A DNA stretch of 64,000 bases from Candidatus Dojkabacteria bacterium (GTDB lineage Bacteria; Patescibacteria; Dojkabacteria; SC72): contig JALNYV010000002.1 of assembly GCA_023229785.1 (NCBI GenBank), positions 1 through 64,000 of the forward strand. Direction: 5' to 3'. Within the stretch, counting starts at the first letter, position 1, and every line of letters starts with the position of its first letter. This document shows, one piece after another, positions 1 to 9,078 of this stretch. The position numbers and the translations under genes were made by a program. The notes under the pieces were generated by a model. The model ran no database searches. It was not told where the DNA came from and worked only from the letters and a program-made list of their open reading frames with translations.

Positions 1-243
1 AACCAATTACACCTTGAATTCCTTGAGATCCTGTGTATCCTTGAGAACCAGTATAACCAATGATTCCTATAGATCCAGAATAACCAATTACACCTTGAAT
101 TCCTTGAGATCCTGTGTATCCTTGAGAACCAGTATAACCAATGATTCCTATAGATCCAGAATAACCAATTACACCTTGAATTCCTTGAGATCCTGTGTAT
201 CCTTGAGATCCTGTGTATCCTCTAGATCCAGAATAACCAATAA
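1..243. repeat. 81-nt direct repeats in the collagen-like gene
   Basis: Nearly identical 81-nt units begin at 1, 82 and 163 and encode 27-residue Gly-X-Y blocks. Shorter 18- and 36-nt repeats of the same codons continue to about 1100. The array is coding repeat, not CRISPR or intergenic repeat, and its copy number could change by recombination or slippage. Confidence 0.8.
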
Positions 244-1252
244 TTCCTTGAATTCCTTGAGATCCTGTGTATCCTTGAGATCCTGTGTATCCTCTAGATC
301 CAGAATAACCAATAATTCCTTGAGATCCAGAATATCCTATAACACCTTGACCACCTTGAGAACCTGAATAACCAATAATTCCTTGAGATCCAGAATATCC
401 AATAATACCCTGAATTCCTTGAGATCCTGTGTATCCTCTAGATCCTGAATAACCAATAATTCCTTGAGATCCTGTATATCCTAAAGATCCTGTATATCCT
501 AAAGATCCTGTATATCCTACGTTTCCTTGAGATCCTGAGTAACCGATTACACCTTGAATTCCTTGAGATCCACTATATCCTTGAGAACCTGTATATCCTA
601 AAGATCCTGTATATCCTAAAGATCCTGTATATCCTAAAGATCCTGTGTATCCTAAAGATCCTGTGTATCCTCTAGAACCAGAGTAACCAATAATACCTTG
701 AGATCCAGAATATCCTAGAGATCCCTGAGATCCACTATATCCTTGAGAACCTGTGTATCCTGTATATCCTAGAGAACCTGTATAACCAATGATACCTTGA
801 CCACCTTGAGATCCGATATATCCTCTAGAACCAGAATAACCAAGAGAACCTGTATAACCTTTTGATCCAATAAAACCAGTTGTACCTTGAATTCCTTGAG
901 AACCTGTGTATCCTAAAGATCCTGTGTATCCTAAAGATCCTGTGTATCCTCTTGATCCTGTGTATCCTCTATTACCTTCAATTCCATGAGAACCTGTGTA
1001 ACCGATGATTCCTTGAATACCCTGAGATCCAGTATATCCTCTAGATCCAGTATATCCTAAAACACCTTGACTACCTTGAGATCCTGTATATCCTATAGTT
1101 CCACCGCTGGTAAAGAATTTAATGTTACCAGTTGGATCTGAATAATAAATTAAACCATCATGTGTATTAATAGCAATTTCACCATTAACTAATGCTGGTG
1201 GGGTATTACCAGGATACACTGAATGTTTTAATTGGATTACTGTATTAGACAT
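1..1252 (-). CDS. Collagen-like tail fiber protein (3' end cut by window edge)
   Basis: Open minus-strand frame from an ATG at 1252 to the left edge with no stop. The first 50 or so residues have the phage fiber N-terminal pattern (LKHSVYPGNTPPALVNGEIA, then INTHDGLIYYSDPTGNIKFF). The rest is an uninterrupted Gly-X-Y type repeat rich in GYTGS, GSQG and GIQG units, as in collagen-like phage fibers that form trimeric shafts. A perfect TATAAATA late promoter lies 53 nt upstream, so this is probably a late virion protein used for adsorption. The C-terminal tip is outside the window. Confidence 0.85.
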   Translation of the reverse strand, partial: MSNTVIQLKHSVYPGNTPPALVNGEIAINTHDGLIYYSDPTGNIKFFTSGGTIGYTGSQGSQGVLGYTGSRGYTGSQGIQGIIGYTGSHGIEGNRGYTGSRGYTGSLGYTGSLGYTGSQGIQGTTGFIGSKGYTGSLGYSGSRGYIGSQGGQGIIGYTGSLGYTGYTGSQGYSGSQGSLGYSGSQGIIGYSGSRGYTGSLGYTGSLGYTGSLGYTGSLGYTGSQGYSGSQGIQGVIGYSGSQGNVGYTGSLGYTGSLGYTGSQGIIGYSGSRGYTGSQGIQGIIGYSGSQGIIGYSGSQGGQGVIGYSGSQGIIGYSGSRGYTGSQGYTGSQGIQGIIGYSGSRGYTGSQGYTGSQGIQGVIGYSGSIGIIGYTGSQGYTGSQGIQGVIGYSGSIGIIGYTGSQGYTGSQGIQGVIG

Positions 1253-1273
1253 TTAATTCCTAAGATATATATA

Positions 1274-1302
1274 TTGACATAAGTTTTATTTTATGTTACT
1301 TT
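1274..1302 (+). promoter_or_regulatory. sigma70-like promoter for the glycosyltransferase gene
   Basis: TTGACA at 1274-1279, a 17-nt spacer and a weak -10 TACTTT at 1297-1302. It faces the glycosyltransferase gene starting at 1337. A TATAAT hexamer at 1309-1314 has no -35 at a suitable distance. Confidence 0.45.
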
Positions 1303-1304
1303 AA

Positions 1305-1312
1305 TATTTATA
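1305..1312 (-). promoter_or_regulatory. T4-type late promoter (TATAAATA)
   Basis: Exact match to the T4 late-promoter octamer on the minus strand, 53 nt upstream of the collagen-like fiber start. Late transcription in T4-like phages uses gp55, gp33 and gp45; a gp33-like gene is present at 37080-37304. Confidence 0.65.
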
Positions 1313-1336
1313 ATATATTTATCTAGGAGGATAATA

Positions 1337-4024
1337 ATGGCTTCTATAGCAATAATTGATGTGATCGGACTTACTTATGATGGTGATACTTTAGATAAGA
1401 GAGGTCTTGGAGGTTCTGAGTCTGCTGTTATATTAATGGCAAAAGAATTGCGTGATATTGGATTTCACGTTACAGTATTTAATAACTGTATTGATAGTTT
1501 GAGTAACGAAGGAGACTTTTCTGGAGTTATATACAAGGATTTAGAATCACTTAAAAGTTTCAATGATTATACGTTTGATGTTGTTATTTCTTCAAGAACT
1601 GTTATTCCATTCTTAGAAGAGAAGAATTGGAAAGACTTTAATTATTCTCCAGATGTATTTGTACCAATGGTAAATAGAGCTAAATTAAAAGTTGTTTGGT
1701 TACATGATACATTTTGTTCCGGAGATCATCTATTAGAAGAAATGGTTGTTAATGGATGTATTGATGAGATTTTTACATTATCAGATTTTCATAGTGTGTA
1801 TGTAAGTAACTGTGATCATGGTAATAGAAGGATGTTTGAGGTTCTAAAAAACAAAATATTTTTAACTAGAAATGGTATAAACAACTATAACAGAGATGTT
1901 ATTATAGAAAATAAAGACCCTAACCTATTTGTATACAACTCATCAGTAACTAAAGGTATGATTCCACTAGTAACTAAGATTTGGTCTCGATTAAAACAAC
2001 ATATCCCAGAAGCTAAACTAAAGATCATCGGAGGATTTTATCGGTTTAGAGATAATTGTGAACCAGATGAACAAGAGAAAACATTTTGGAAACTATATGA
2101 TGAGTTTAATCAAAAGTTAGGTATAGAGTTTACAGGTATTATTAAACAGTCTGAAATTGCAGATATACTAACTGATGCATCTTTTATGTTGTATCCAGCA
2201 GCATTTCCAGAGACATTCGGAATATCTGCATTAGAGTCTCTTAACTATAATACTCCTTTAATTACATGTCGTTTTGGTGCATTAGAAGAAACTGCTATTG
2301 AAGAATGTAGTTACTTTATTGACTATCCCATAGAACCTAATAACCTATTTCATAATGTAAACTCAAAAAAACAAATAGATAAATTCATAGACTTAACATT
2401 AAAAGTCTATAATGACAAGTACTTACATCAACAGAAAATGTATAATTGTAATATAGTCAAGGAGTATTCTGGATGGGACTCTGTAGCTATCCAATGGAAA
2501 CAACATATATTCAATAAATTACATAAGAATTTATCTGTTCAAGACTATCGTGAAGTTGATAAGATTAATAGGAAGATCCATAAAATTTTTGGACGTAGAT
2601 TCAGTAATAAAGAAGAATGGACTGAACAGAAAAATGGTGTTGAACAGAGGATAGTTGTAATCACTCCATACTTCAATGCTAGTGAGTATATTGAGAAGTG
2701 TATTTTCTCAGTAATTTCACAGGATTATGAAAGGTATACTCTAATTTTAATTGATGATGCTAGTACTGATGATTCATATAATAAGGTGAGTGATATCATT
2801 AGTAATCTACCTATAGAATTACGATCAAAAATTATTAATGTACATAATCAAACTAATAAAGGAGCATTATTTAATCAATGTAAGACTATAAAAAATAAGT
2901 GTAGTGAAGACGATATCGTAATGTTATTGGATGGTGACGATTGGTTATATCCTAGAAATGATATCTTCACAATGTATAATAATATTTTCCATGAAGGTTA
3001 TGATTTTTCTTATGGTTCTTGTTGGTCTATTGTTGATAATATTCCTTTAATTGCTCAACCATATTCTAAAGCGATTAAAGAGGGTAAAAACTTTAAAGAT
3101 CAAAGGTTTAACTGGGATATTCCTTACACACATCTTCGATTATTTAAAAAAAGTTTATTTGATAATGTTGATATTGATGTATTTCAAGATAAAGATGGAA
3201 ATTGGTTAAAGGCTGGTGGTGATGTCCCTTTTTTCTATACAATTATCGGACAAGCTAAAAAAATTAAAGTTATACAGGATATAGTTTGTATGTATAATGA
3301 CGCTAATCCAATTAATGATTATAAAGTAAACTCAGAAGAGCAAACAAAAAATGCTAAATCTCAGTTTATAAGTGTTGGAAAATCTTTAGTAAATTATGCT
3401 AGAAATGAAAATAAAAAAATAATCCATCCTAATAATCCTCAGAGAATATTAATAGCTATCCCAACAGCTAAGTATGTTGAAACTGCTACAATGAAGTCGA
3501 TATATGATTTAGATGTGCCTGAAGGTTATGATACTGACTTACAATTTTTCTACGGTTATAATATAGATCAAGTTAGAAATCTTATAGCTGATTGGGCTTT
3601 AAAGTATGATTATCTATTCTCTGTTGATTCTGATATTATACTTCCAAATGATTCTTTAAATAAGCTAATAGGACATGATAAAGATATCGTTTCTGGAATA
3701 TATCGTCAAAGAAAAAATGAACATATCCTAGAGATTTATGATACTAATCCTTTTGGAGGAGTTATTAATAAACCATACTGGCAAATTAAGGATAAAGGAT
3801 TGGTTGAAATTGCAGCATGTGGATTTGGATGTGTATTAATTAAATCTGATGTTATAAAGGGTATAGGATATCCTCAGTTTGTGTATAAATCTGCAATTGA
3901 TCATAAAGATACAATTTCTGAAGATATATACTTCTGTGGTAAAGCAAGAAAATTAGGATACAGTGTTTGGGTTGACTCTAGTATTCTTTGTTCACATATT
4001 GGAAATACAACATTCGAGGTTTAA
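1337..4024 (+). CDS. Three-domain glycosyltransferase (GT4 + GT2 + GT-A)
   Basis: 895 aa. Residues 1-400 look like a GT4/GT-B enzyme (PETFGISALESLNYNTPLI motif near 290-310). Residues about 436-680 are a GT2 domain (VVITPYFNASEYIEKCIFS, then LIDDASTDDSY and LLDGDDW). The last 190 residues form another GT-A-like domain (VDSDIILPNDSL), the kind seen in single-domain phage glycosyltransferases. A strong Shine-Dalgarno AGGAGG precedes the ATG. It probably makes or modifies a glycan on phage or host; the acceptor cannot be read from sequence. It is paired with an FkbM methyltransferase 2 nt downstream, opposite in strand to the surrounding tail genes. Confidence 0.85.
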   Translation: MASIAIIDVIGLTYDGDTLDKRGLGGSESAVILMAKELRDIGFHVTVFNNCIDSLSNEGDFSGVIYKDLESLKSFNDYTFDVVISSRTVIPFLEEKNWKDFNYSPDVFVPMVNRAKLKVVWLHDTFCSGDHLLEEMVVNGCIDEIFTLSDFHSVYVSNCDHGNRRMFEVLKNKIFLTRNGINNYNRDVIIENKDPNLFVYNSSVTKGMIPLVTKIWSRLKQHIPEAKLKIIGGFYRFRDNCEPDEQEKTFWKLYDEFNQKLGIEFTGIIKQSEIADILTDASFMLYPAAFPETFGISALESLNYNTPLITCRFGALEETAIEECSYFIDYPIEPNNLFHNVNSKKQIDKFIDLTLKVYNDKYLHQQKMYNCNIVKEYSGWDSVAIQWKQHIFNKLHKNLSVQDYREVDKINRKIHKIFGRRFSNKEEWTEQKNGVEQRIVVITPYFNASEYIEKCIFSVISQDYERYTLILIDDASTDDSYNKVSDIISNLPIELRSKIINVHNQTNKGALFNQCKTIKNKCSEDDIVMLLDGDDWLYPRNDIFTMYNNIFHEGYDFSYGSCWSIVDNIPLIAQPYSKAIKEGKNFKDQRFNWDIPYTHLRLFKKSLFDNVDIDVFQDKDGNWLKAGGDVPFFYTIIGQAKKIKVIQDIVCMYNDANPINDYKVNSEEQTKNAKSQFISVGKSLVNYARNENKKIIHPNNPQRILIAIPTAKYVETATMKSIYDLDVPEGYDTDLQFFYGYNIDQVRNLIADWALKYDYLFSVDSDIILPNDSLNKLIGHDKDIVSGIYRQRKNEHILEIYDTNPFGGVINKPYWQIKDKGLVEIAACGFGCVLIKSDVIKGIGYPQFVYKSAIDHKDTISEDIYFCGKARKLGYSVWVDSSILCSHIGNTTFEV

Positions 4025-4026
4025 TT

Positions 4027-4737
4027 ATGCATCCAACACCATACAATACAGAATACGCTAGACAAGAATTTAATGAACACGGAGAAGATTGGTTACTCTT
4101 TCACCTTCAAGATAAACTTAAAACTATCTTTGATGTGGGAAGTAATATTGGTGAATGGTCAAAAATGGCTAGAGAATTTAATCCGTCTTCAAGAATCCAT
4201 ACCTTTGAGATCATTCCAGAAACATATGAGAAGTTGCTAATAAACCTCAAAGGATACTCTGGAATCACATTTAACAGTTTTGGTTTATCTGATGAATGTG
4301 GTCGTCTATTAATGAAGTATAGACCAGACTGTGATACTGTATGTACTTACCTTCCCAATTTAGAGCTTGAAAATTCTTCGTGGATTACCGGATTAACTTT
4401 CACCGGAGATATGTACATGGAGAGTAGAAGGATTTGCTACATTGACTTTCTGAAGATTGATGTGGAAGGAGCAGAGGGTAAAGTTCTAGAGGGCTTTCAG
4501 GATGCTCTAAAACAGGCCAAGGTTGGTATAGTTCAGTTTGAGTATGGTAGGGCATCAATACTATCAAAATTCCTTCTAGTGGATGCTTATGAAATGCTCA
4601 GACCACTTGGGTATAAACTGGGGAGGTTGGGTAGGGGTTGGGTAGACTTTAAAGAGTATCACTTACTTGATGAAGATTTCAATGGGCCTGATTTTGTGGC
4701 TGTTCATGAGTCGGTGATGAGTCTTTACGGCTTTTAG
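4027..4737 (+). CDS. FkbM-family methyltransferase
   Basis: 236 aa from the ATG at 4027, right after the glycosyltransferase stop; an upstream in-frame ATG at 3988 lies inside that gene and is unlikely. SAM-binding motif I is IFDVGSNIGEWSKMA, followed by TFEIIPETYEKL and the FkbM hallmark LKIDVEGAEGKVLEG. FkbM enzymes O-methylate sugars or small molecules, so with its neighbour this suggests synthesis of a methylated glycan. It converges with the next gene and the two stops overlap by 4 nt. Confidence 0.85.
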   Translation: MHPTPYNTEYARQEFNEHGEDWLLFHLQDKLKTIFDVGSNIGEWSKMAREFNPSSRIHTFEIIPETYEKLLINLKGYSGITFNSFGLSDECGRLLMKYRPDCDTVCTYLPNLELENSSWITGLTFTGDMYMESRRICYIDFLKIDVEGAEGKVLEGFQDALKQAKVGIVQFEYGRASILSKFLLVDAYEMLRPLGYKLGRLGRGWVDFKEYHLLDEDFNGPDFVAVHESVMSLYGF

Positions 4738-5111
4738 AAAGTTCCTCCTGATAACATCCCAAGTGAGGGAGAACCGTTAGCATCTATTGTTAACAGCTCT
4801 CCCTCATTATTTGATGTTAATGATGTTATAGGATTAATACCATTCCCTATAAGGACTCCATTAAGATCTAGGTAGTTTCGACCAGTACCACCGTCTAGTA
4901 CATTTAAGGTTTCTTTCTCACCTATCAATGAAGGACTTGTAATACTTGTTTGAGAATGTGTATTAACCTTAACAGTCTTAATAGGATTATTAGTCCCTAC
5001 TGTTACAGAACCACCTGATGATTCTATATTTGAAGTAATTGGCCGATCTACTCTAACTATAACGTTATTAACACTAGATTGACCAACTACAACTTTACCA
5101 ATTACAGCCAT
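4734..5111 (-). CDS. Small tail-fiber-like structural protein
   Basis: 125 aa, no catalytic motif seen. The segment LDGGTGRNYLDLNGVLIGNG matches a motif common in phage tail-fiber and head-decoration proteins (GGTGxxxxxxNGVLxGNG). It overlaps the following gene start by 1 nt (TAATG type), so it is translated with the tail cluster. A short fiber or fiber-associated protein is likely; the exact role is unknown. Confidence 0.6.
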   Translation of the reverse strand: MAVIGKVVVGQSSVNNVIVRVDRPITSNIESSGGSVTVGTNNPIKTVKVNTHSQTSITSPSLIGEKETLNVLDGGTGRNYLDLNGVLIGNGINPITSLTSNNEGELLTIDANGSPSLGMLSGGTF

Positions 5112-5440
5112 TACCTTGTAACACCAGGAATCATATTTACTATTCCCTCTACTACCCTTGTTCTTGTATTACCAGAAGATATTACAACATCATACATATA
5201 TCTACCTGCCGTGATGTTAGCTGTATTCTGCCAAGTCATAGCTATAGTAATAACTCCATTAGCAGAGTCAGAAACCCAAGTCTCAAAATCATATGATGTT
5301 TCTGAGAATGGTGACTTTCTTAATTGAGATGCTACGTTATAACTCGTAAGATTTAACGAGTCTCCTTGAACGTCATCTAATATTATAGTAGTTGAGAAGT
5401 CTGAATATTGCTCAACTGTTAACTCTGAATATGCTGCCAT
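5111..5440 (-). CDS. Conserved T4-like virion structural protein
   Basis: 109 aa. The N-terminus (SELTVEQYSDFSTTIILDD) and the C-terminus (GRYMYDVVISSGNTRTRVVE) match a small all-beta family frequent in marine T4-like phages and annotated as a structural protein, with resemblance to BppU-type N-terminal domains. It is coupled to both neighbours by 1-nt overlaps. Position among tail genes supports a fiber or baseplate-peripheral role. Confidence 0.6.
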   Translation of the reverse strand: MAAYSELTVEQYSDFSTTIILDDVQGDSLNLTSYNVASQLRKSPFSETSYDFETWVSDSANGVITIAMTWQNTANITAGRYMYDVVISSGNTRTRVVEGIVNMIPGVTR

Positions 5441-5679
5441 TATTGTTCCCTATACTCTTTAGGTAATTGCCGACGTTTTACTTCTGAATTATAACTAATA
5501 AGACAATGTGCTGATTGCCAAAAAAATATAGTATCTATTACTTTATACATCTTTGAGTATTCTCTGAGTCTCCAAGCTCTCGCACTTAAAGACTCATCTG
5601 CATAGCCGCTCCCATCACATTTTAACCATACTAAAGTATTTAATAGTTGATCTATAGCAATTAAGATTTGATCTAACAT
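5440..5679 (-). CDS. Small conserved phage protein, unknown function
   Basis: 79 aa from the ATG at 5679, which sits just after the TAA of the upstream gene; a GTG at 5691 would add four residues. The pattern LLNTLVWLKCDGSGYADESLSARAWRL resembles a small family found in many tailed phages, often near tail or lysis genes. No catalytic motif or clear membrane segment. Confidence 0.5.
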   Translation of the reverse strand: MLDQILIAIDQLLNTLVWLKCDGSGYADESLSARAWRLREYSKMYKVIDTIFFWQSAHCLISYNSEVKRRQLPKEYREQ

Positions 5680-5681
5680 TA

Positions 5682-6161
5682 TTAAGGCCACACTAAAGTA
5701 GGTAATAAAGGTTCAATTTCATCATACCCTGAAGGCATCGGTATTATTCCTGCGATGACATCATCTAACAATTTATAAAGAACATCCCAAGTTAAATCTC
5801 TTATATTAACAGCGTATTGTCCTTCAATCCTAAACTTGTCTACTACTGAAGTCACATATGTACAAGCTGAAAGAATACCATCATAATTTTTAGTCTTTGC
5901 AAAATTATCTAGCCTTAACTGAGCCTTATCAGAGATTTCTTTGAAGATAGCTGTAGCAATTTCTTCAGGTGTTGGTGGTGTAGGATATATCGGAACAACC
6001 CCTTCAATTAATCTCCACCCACCTCTCATAATAGCATAATAGCCTTCAGGTATCTCAGGAGGTGATTGAAAGGTATGGTACTTTGGTATTACTTTAGTGT
6101 CATCAGGAACTTCAATAACACCATCAAAAACCATATCAGGTCTAAACTTATAAATATTCAT
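5682..6161 (-). CDS. Tail-fiber assembly-like protein
   Basis: 159 aa. The N-terminal half has the pattern of tail-fiber assembly/adaptor proteins (PEGYYAIMRGGWRLIEG, then PTPPTPEEIATAIFKEISDK), and the C-terminal half is predicted helical. It ends just before the start of the next gene. Such proteins act as chaperones for fiber trimers, which fits the adjacent fiber genes. The assignment rests on general pattern only. Confidence 0.5.
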   Translation of the reverse strand: MNIYKFRPDMVFDGVIEVPDDTKVIPKYHTFQSPPEIPEGYYAIMRGGWRLIEGVVPIYPTPPTPEEIATAIFKEISDKAQLRLDNFAKTKNYDGILSACTYVTSVVDKFRIEGQYAVNIRDLTWDVLYKLLDDVIAGIIPMPSGYDEIEPLLPTLVWP

Positions 6162-6162
6162 G

Positions 6163-6897
6163 TTACTGTCCTATACTAATCGTTTTAGATTTATTTACTA
6201 ATGGAGTTTCACCATAAGGAGTCTTCTGAACTAAACACTCTGTTAACATACCAATAGTTCCAGCATGATCAAATTGAATGAGTGGATCTACCCAAATCTC
6301 AATACCTGCTTCTCTGGCTCGACGACAAAAAACATAATCCTCACCCCAAAACTCATCCTCCCAAACTTCGGTATTAAATAAACAGAAAGCAGCACCACCA
6401 CTTTCTTCTACTCGTGAGTCTTTAGGGTTGTAATATAACTCTGGATAGGCTTCTCGCATCTTCTTAATACATTCTCTAGATAGTAATAAGAATCCTGCTG
6501 GTATATACTCCATCTTTAATAGATGCTTCTCTGTTATTAAACTACCATCATGATTTAGAGATGGTCTAAAAGTAAATGCATTTTGTTTCCCTCTTGCTGG
6601 GTATACTCCTGCAATAAAATCTTTTTCTTGCTCTAACATAGCTAATATTGCTTGAGGGGGCCATCCTAAGTCAGCATCTATACATAATACATGAGTACAA
6701 TTAGATTGCCAAAATGCCTCTATTAATCTATTCCTCTCAGATACTAATAAAGAACTCGATGGAACTACTAATGGTGTAACAGTAATACTGTTAGATTGAA
6801 GCATGTTTATTGTGTGGGCGAAGGATAAGCAATACTGAACGTTTACTTTTCCATCTTGAGCTGGTGTCACTATCATAACGTTTATTTCTTTTTTCAT
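6163..6897 (-). CDS. GT-A glycosyltransferase-like protein
   Basis: 244 aa from the ATG at 6897, which has an AGGTGA Shine-Dalgarno; a GTG at 6906 is less likely. Motifs: MIVTPAQDGKVNVQYC, RNRLIEAFWQSNCTHVLCID with the metal-binding DADLGWP, and FWGEDYVFCRRAREAGIEIW. The family is close to the third domain of the 895-aa enzyme at 1337. It is embedded between a fiber-assembly-like gene and propeller fibers, so it may glycosylate a virion or cell-surface target. Confidence 0.75.
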   Translation of the reverse strand: MKKEINVMIVTPAQDGKVNVQYCLSFAHTINMLQSNSITVTPLVVPSSSLLVSERNRLIEAFWQSNCTHVLCIDADLGWPPQAILAMLEQEKDFIAGVYPARGKQNAFTFRPSLNHDGSLITEKHLLKMEYIPAGFLLLSRECIKKMREAYPELYYNPKDSRVEESGGAAFCLFNTEVWEDEFWGEDYVFCRRAREAGIEIWVDPLIQFDHAGTIGMLTECLVQKTPYGETPLVNKSKTISIGQ

Positions 6898-6898
6898 A

Positions 6899-7987
6899 CT
6901 AATCACCTTTTATATAATTTTTGGACGTACTATTATTTAGGATATAATTTGAGTCAGGTAACTTGAAGTCTGTTAAGTAATTATAAGTATATTTATCAGT
7001 ATACTTTAGAACTCCTCCATCTCCACCGTATATATATGATATGTCATCATAAGTTGATCCACGTATAATTGAAACAGTTCCAGAGGCTCTTATAGTCCAA
7101 TTTATAGCATTTGTTGATGTACTTAGTAATCCACCATCTCCTGTACATATAAATGTACGTCCATCATAAACTAATGATCGTATTATACTAGTAGTTCCAG
7201 AGGTTCTTGTAGTCCAATTAATAGCATTAGTTGATGTATACATTAATCCTGGTCCTTGACTATAAACAAATAAACCATCACCATAGGTTAATGCATATAA
7301 TCCATATGTAGAGGATGAAATATTATATGACCAATTTATAGCATCAGTTGATGTTCCAAAATATTGTGCTGTATTCCAACTAACATAAACAAAGATATTA
7401 TTACCATATGATAAACTACTAATATTTTGTGCAGTTCCAGAGACAGTTGTTACCCAATTTTCACCATTAGTTGATGTTCCAGTTACACCACTATCTCCCC
7501 CATATAGGTAAAGTCCATTACCATAAAGTAAACAATGTATTGCACTTACTTCACCTGATGTTCTTGTAGTCCAACTAATAGCATCTGTAGAAGTCTTTAA
7601 AACTCCACCAGCACCACCATATATAAATAATCCATTACCATAGGTTAATGCATATATAATTGAAGTAGTTCCAGAGGTTCTTGTAGTCCAACTAATAGCA
7701 TCTGTAGAAGTCTTTAGAACTCCTCCAGCACCAGCATAAACATATGTTCCATTACCATAGGTTAATGTATATATAATTGAAGTAGTCTCAGAGGTTCTTG
7801 TAGTCCAATTATCAAAATCAGTATCGCTTATCAATCCAATCTTGTTGTATAAAGATGGATATTGACTTTGATTAACTAAACTTCCATCACACTCTAACCA
7901 ACCATATGAAGATCCTTTATTATCCCATAATATAGAACCAACAGTATTATCTGTTATTAAATTAGCTATATCTTTATATTTTGTCAT
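6899..7987 (-). CDS. Beta-propeller tail fiber with split tail-collar domain (paralog 1)
   Basis: 362 aa. The N-terminus carries the start of a phage tail-collar domain (GWLECDGSLVNQSQYPSLYN). The middle is about six propeller blades built from an Asp-box-like unit (TSTDAISWTTRTSGTTSII) followed by YGNGLFIYGGAGGVLK. The last 30 residues are the end of a collar domain (DFKLPDSNYILN...YIKGD). The propeller thus appears inserted inside the collar fold. Starts at 7987 with a 1-nt overlap to the upstream paralog. Probably a receptor-binding or fiber-tip protein; the ligand is unknown. Confidence 0.75.
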   Translation of the reverse strand: MTKYKDIANLITDNTVGSILWDNKGSSYGWLECDGSLVNQSQYPSLYNKIGLISDTDFDNWTTRTSETTSIIYTLTYGNGTYVYAGAGGVLKTSTDAISWTTRTSGTTSIIYALTYGNGLFIYGGAGGVLKTSTDAISWTTRTSGEVSAIHCLLYGNGLYLYGGDSGVTGTSTNGENWVTTVSGTAQNISSLSYGNNIFVYVSWNTAQYFGTSTDAINWSYNISSSTYGLYALTYGDGLFVYSQGPGLMYTSTNAINWTTRTSGTTSIIRSLVYDGRTFICTGDGGLLSTSTNAINWTIRASGTVSIIRGSTYDDISYIYGGDGGVLKYTDKYTYNYLTDFKLPDSNYILNNSTSKNYIKGD

Positions 7988-9078
7988 TACTTAACCTTAA
8001 TATATACTGAAGAAGGATTTTCAGTTTCTAATATAAATTTTTTATCTGATGTTGGAAGTAAAAATTCAGTAGAGTAATTGTAAGTATATTTACTAAATGT
8101 CTCCAATATTCCTCCAGCACCACCAGTAATAACAATTTCATTACCATAAGCTAATGAGAGAAGTTCACTTGTAGTCCCTGATGTTTTAGTAGTCCAATTT
8201 ATAATATCTGTAGAAGTTCTAGAAACTCCAAGTGCTCCAACATATATTAGAACAAATCCATTATGAATTATACTTCTAATATCATCTGCTGCTCCTGCTG
8301 TCGCTGTTGTCCAGTTAATAGAATTTGTTGATACTCCAATAGAACCATTTTCACCACCATAATAACAATTATTAGATTGGGCATCATAGTATACGTCTCT
8401 TATTATATTTGTAGTTCCAGATGTTCCTGTAGTCCAACTAATAGCATCTGTAGAAGTCTTTAAAACTCCACCAGCACCAGCATATAAGAAAGTATCATTT
8501 CCATAAATTAATGAATAAATTATAGAAATAGTTCCAGAAGTTCTTGTAGTCCAACTAATAGCATCTGTAGAAGTCTTTAGAACTCCACCAGCACCAGCAT
8601 AAACATATGTATTATTACCATAGGTTAATGCATATATAATTGAAGTAGTTCCAGAGGTTCTTGTAGTCCAATTTATAACATCTGTAGAAGTCTTTAAAAC
8701 TCCACCAGCACCAGCATAAACATATGTATTATTTTGATCGTATGATAGACTGTATATTACACTAGTAGTTCCAGAAGTTATCGTAGACCAATTTATAGTA
8801 TCTGTAGAAGTCTTTAGAACTCCACCGGCACCACCATATAAAAATTGGTTATTATAATATAGTGTTTTATATATAATACTTATTGTACCAGAATTTCCTA
8901 TATTCCACTCTAAGTCATCAGGAATCAAACCTAAATTTTTAAATAACTCTGGATATACTTCTTGAGATACTAAACTACCATCACACTTTAAATATCCTTG
9001 AATGTTATCAGAACCATTCACTAATATTCTTTGTTGACCTTCAATAAAGTTTGGTTTATATTTTGTTAATCCAATCAT
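7987..9078 (-). CDS. Beta-propeller tail fiber with split tail-collar domain (paralog 2)
   Basis: 363 aa with the same plan: collar start GYLKCDGSLVSQEVYPELF, about seven Asp-box/GGAGGVLK blades, collar end EFLLPTSDKKFILE...VYIKVK. Adjacent blades are near-identical at DNA level (for example around 8430-8720), a sign of recent blade duplication. Translationally coupled on both sides. Confidence 0.75.
   Translation of the reverse strand: MIGLTKYKPNFIEGQQRILVNGSDNIQGYLKCDGSLVSQEVYPELFKNLGLIPDDLEWNIGNSGTISIIYKTLYYNNQFLYGGAGGVLKTSTDTINWSTITSGTTSVIYSLSYDQNNTYVYAGAGGVLKTSTDVINWTTRTSGTTSIIYALTYGNNTYVYAGAGGVLKTSTDAISWTTRTSGTISIIYSLIYGNDTFLYAGAGGVLKTSTDAISWTTGTSGTTNIIRDVYYDAQSNNCYYGGENGSIGVSTNSINWTTATAGAADDIRSIIHNGFVLIYVGALGVSRTSTDIINWTTKTSGTTSELLSLAYGNEIVITGGAGGILETFSKYTYNYSTEFLLPTSDKKFILETENPSSVYIKVK

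Noticed and set aside
14..367. Plus-strand ORF rich in LRSCVSLR repeats
   Set aside because: It is the reverse-frame shadow of the collagen-like repeats on the minus strand.
1..1100. CRISPR-like regular repeats
   Set aside because: Repeats are codon-phased Gly-X-Y units inside an open coding frame, with no unique spacers.
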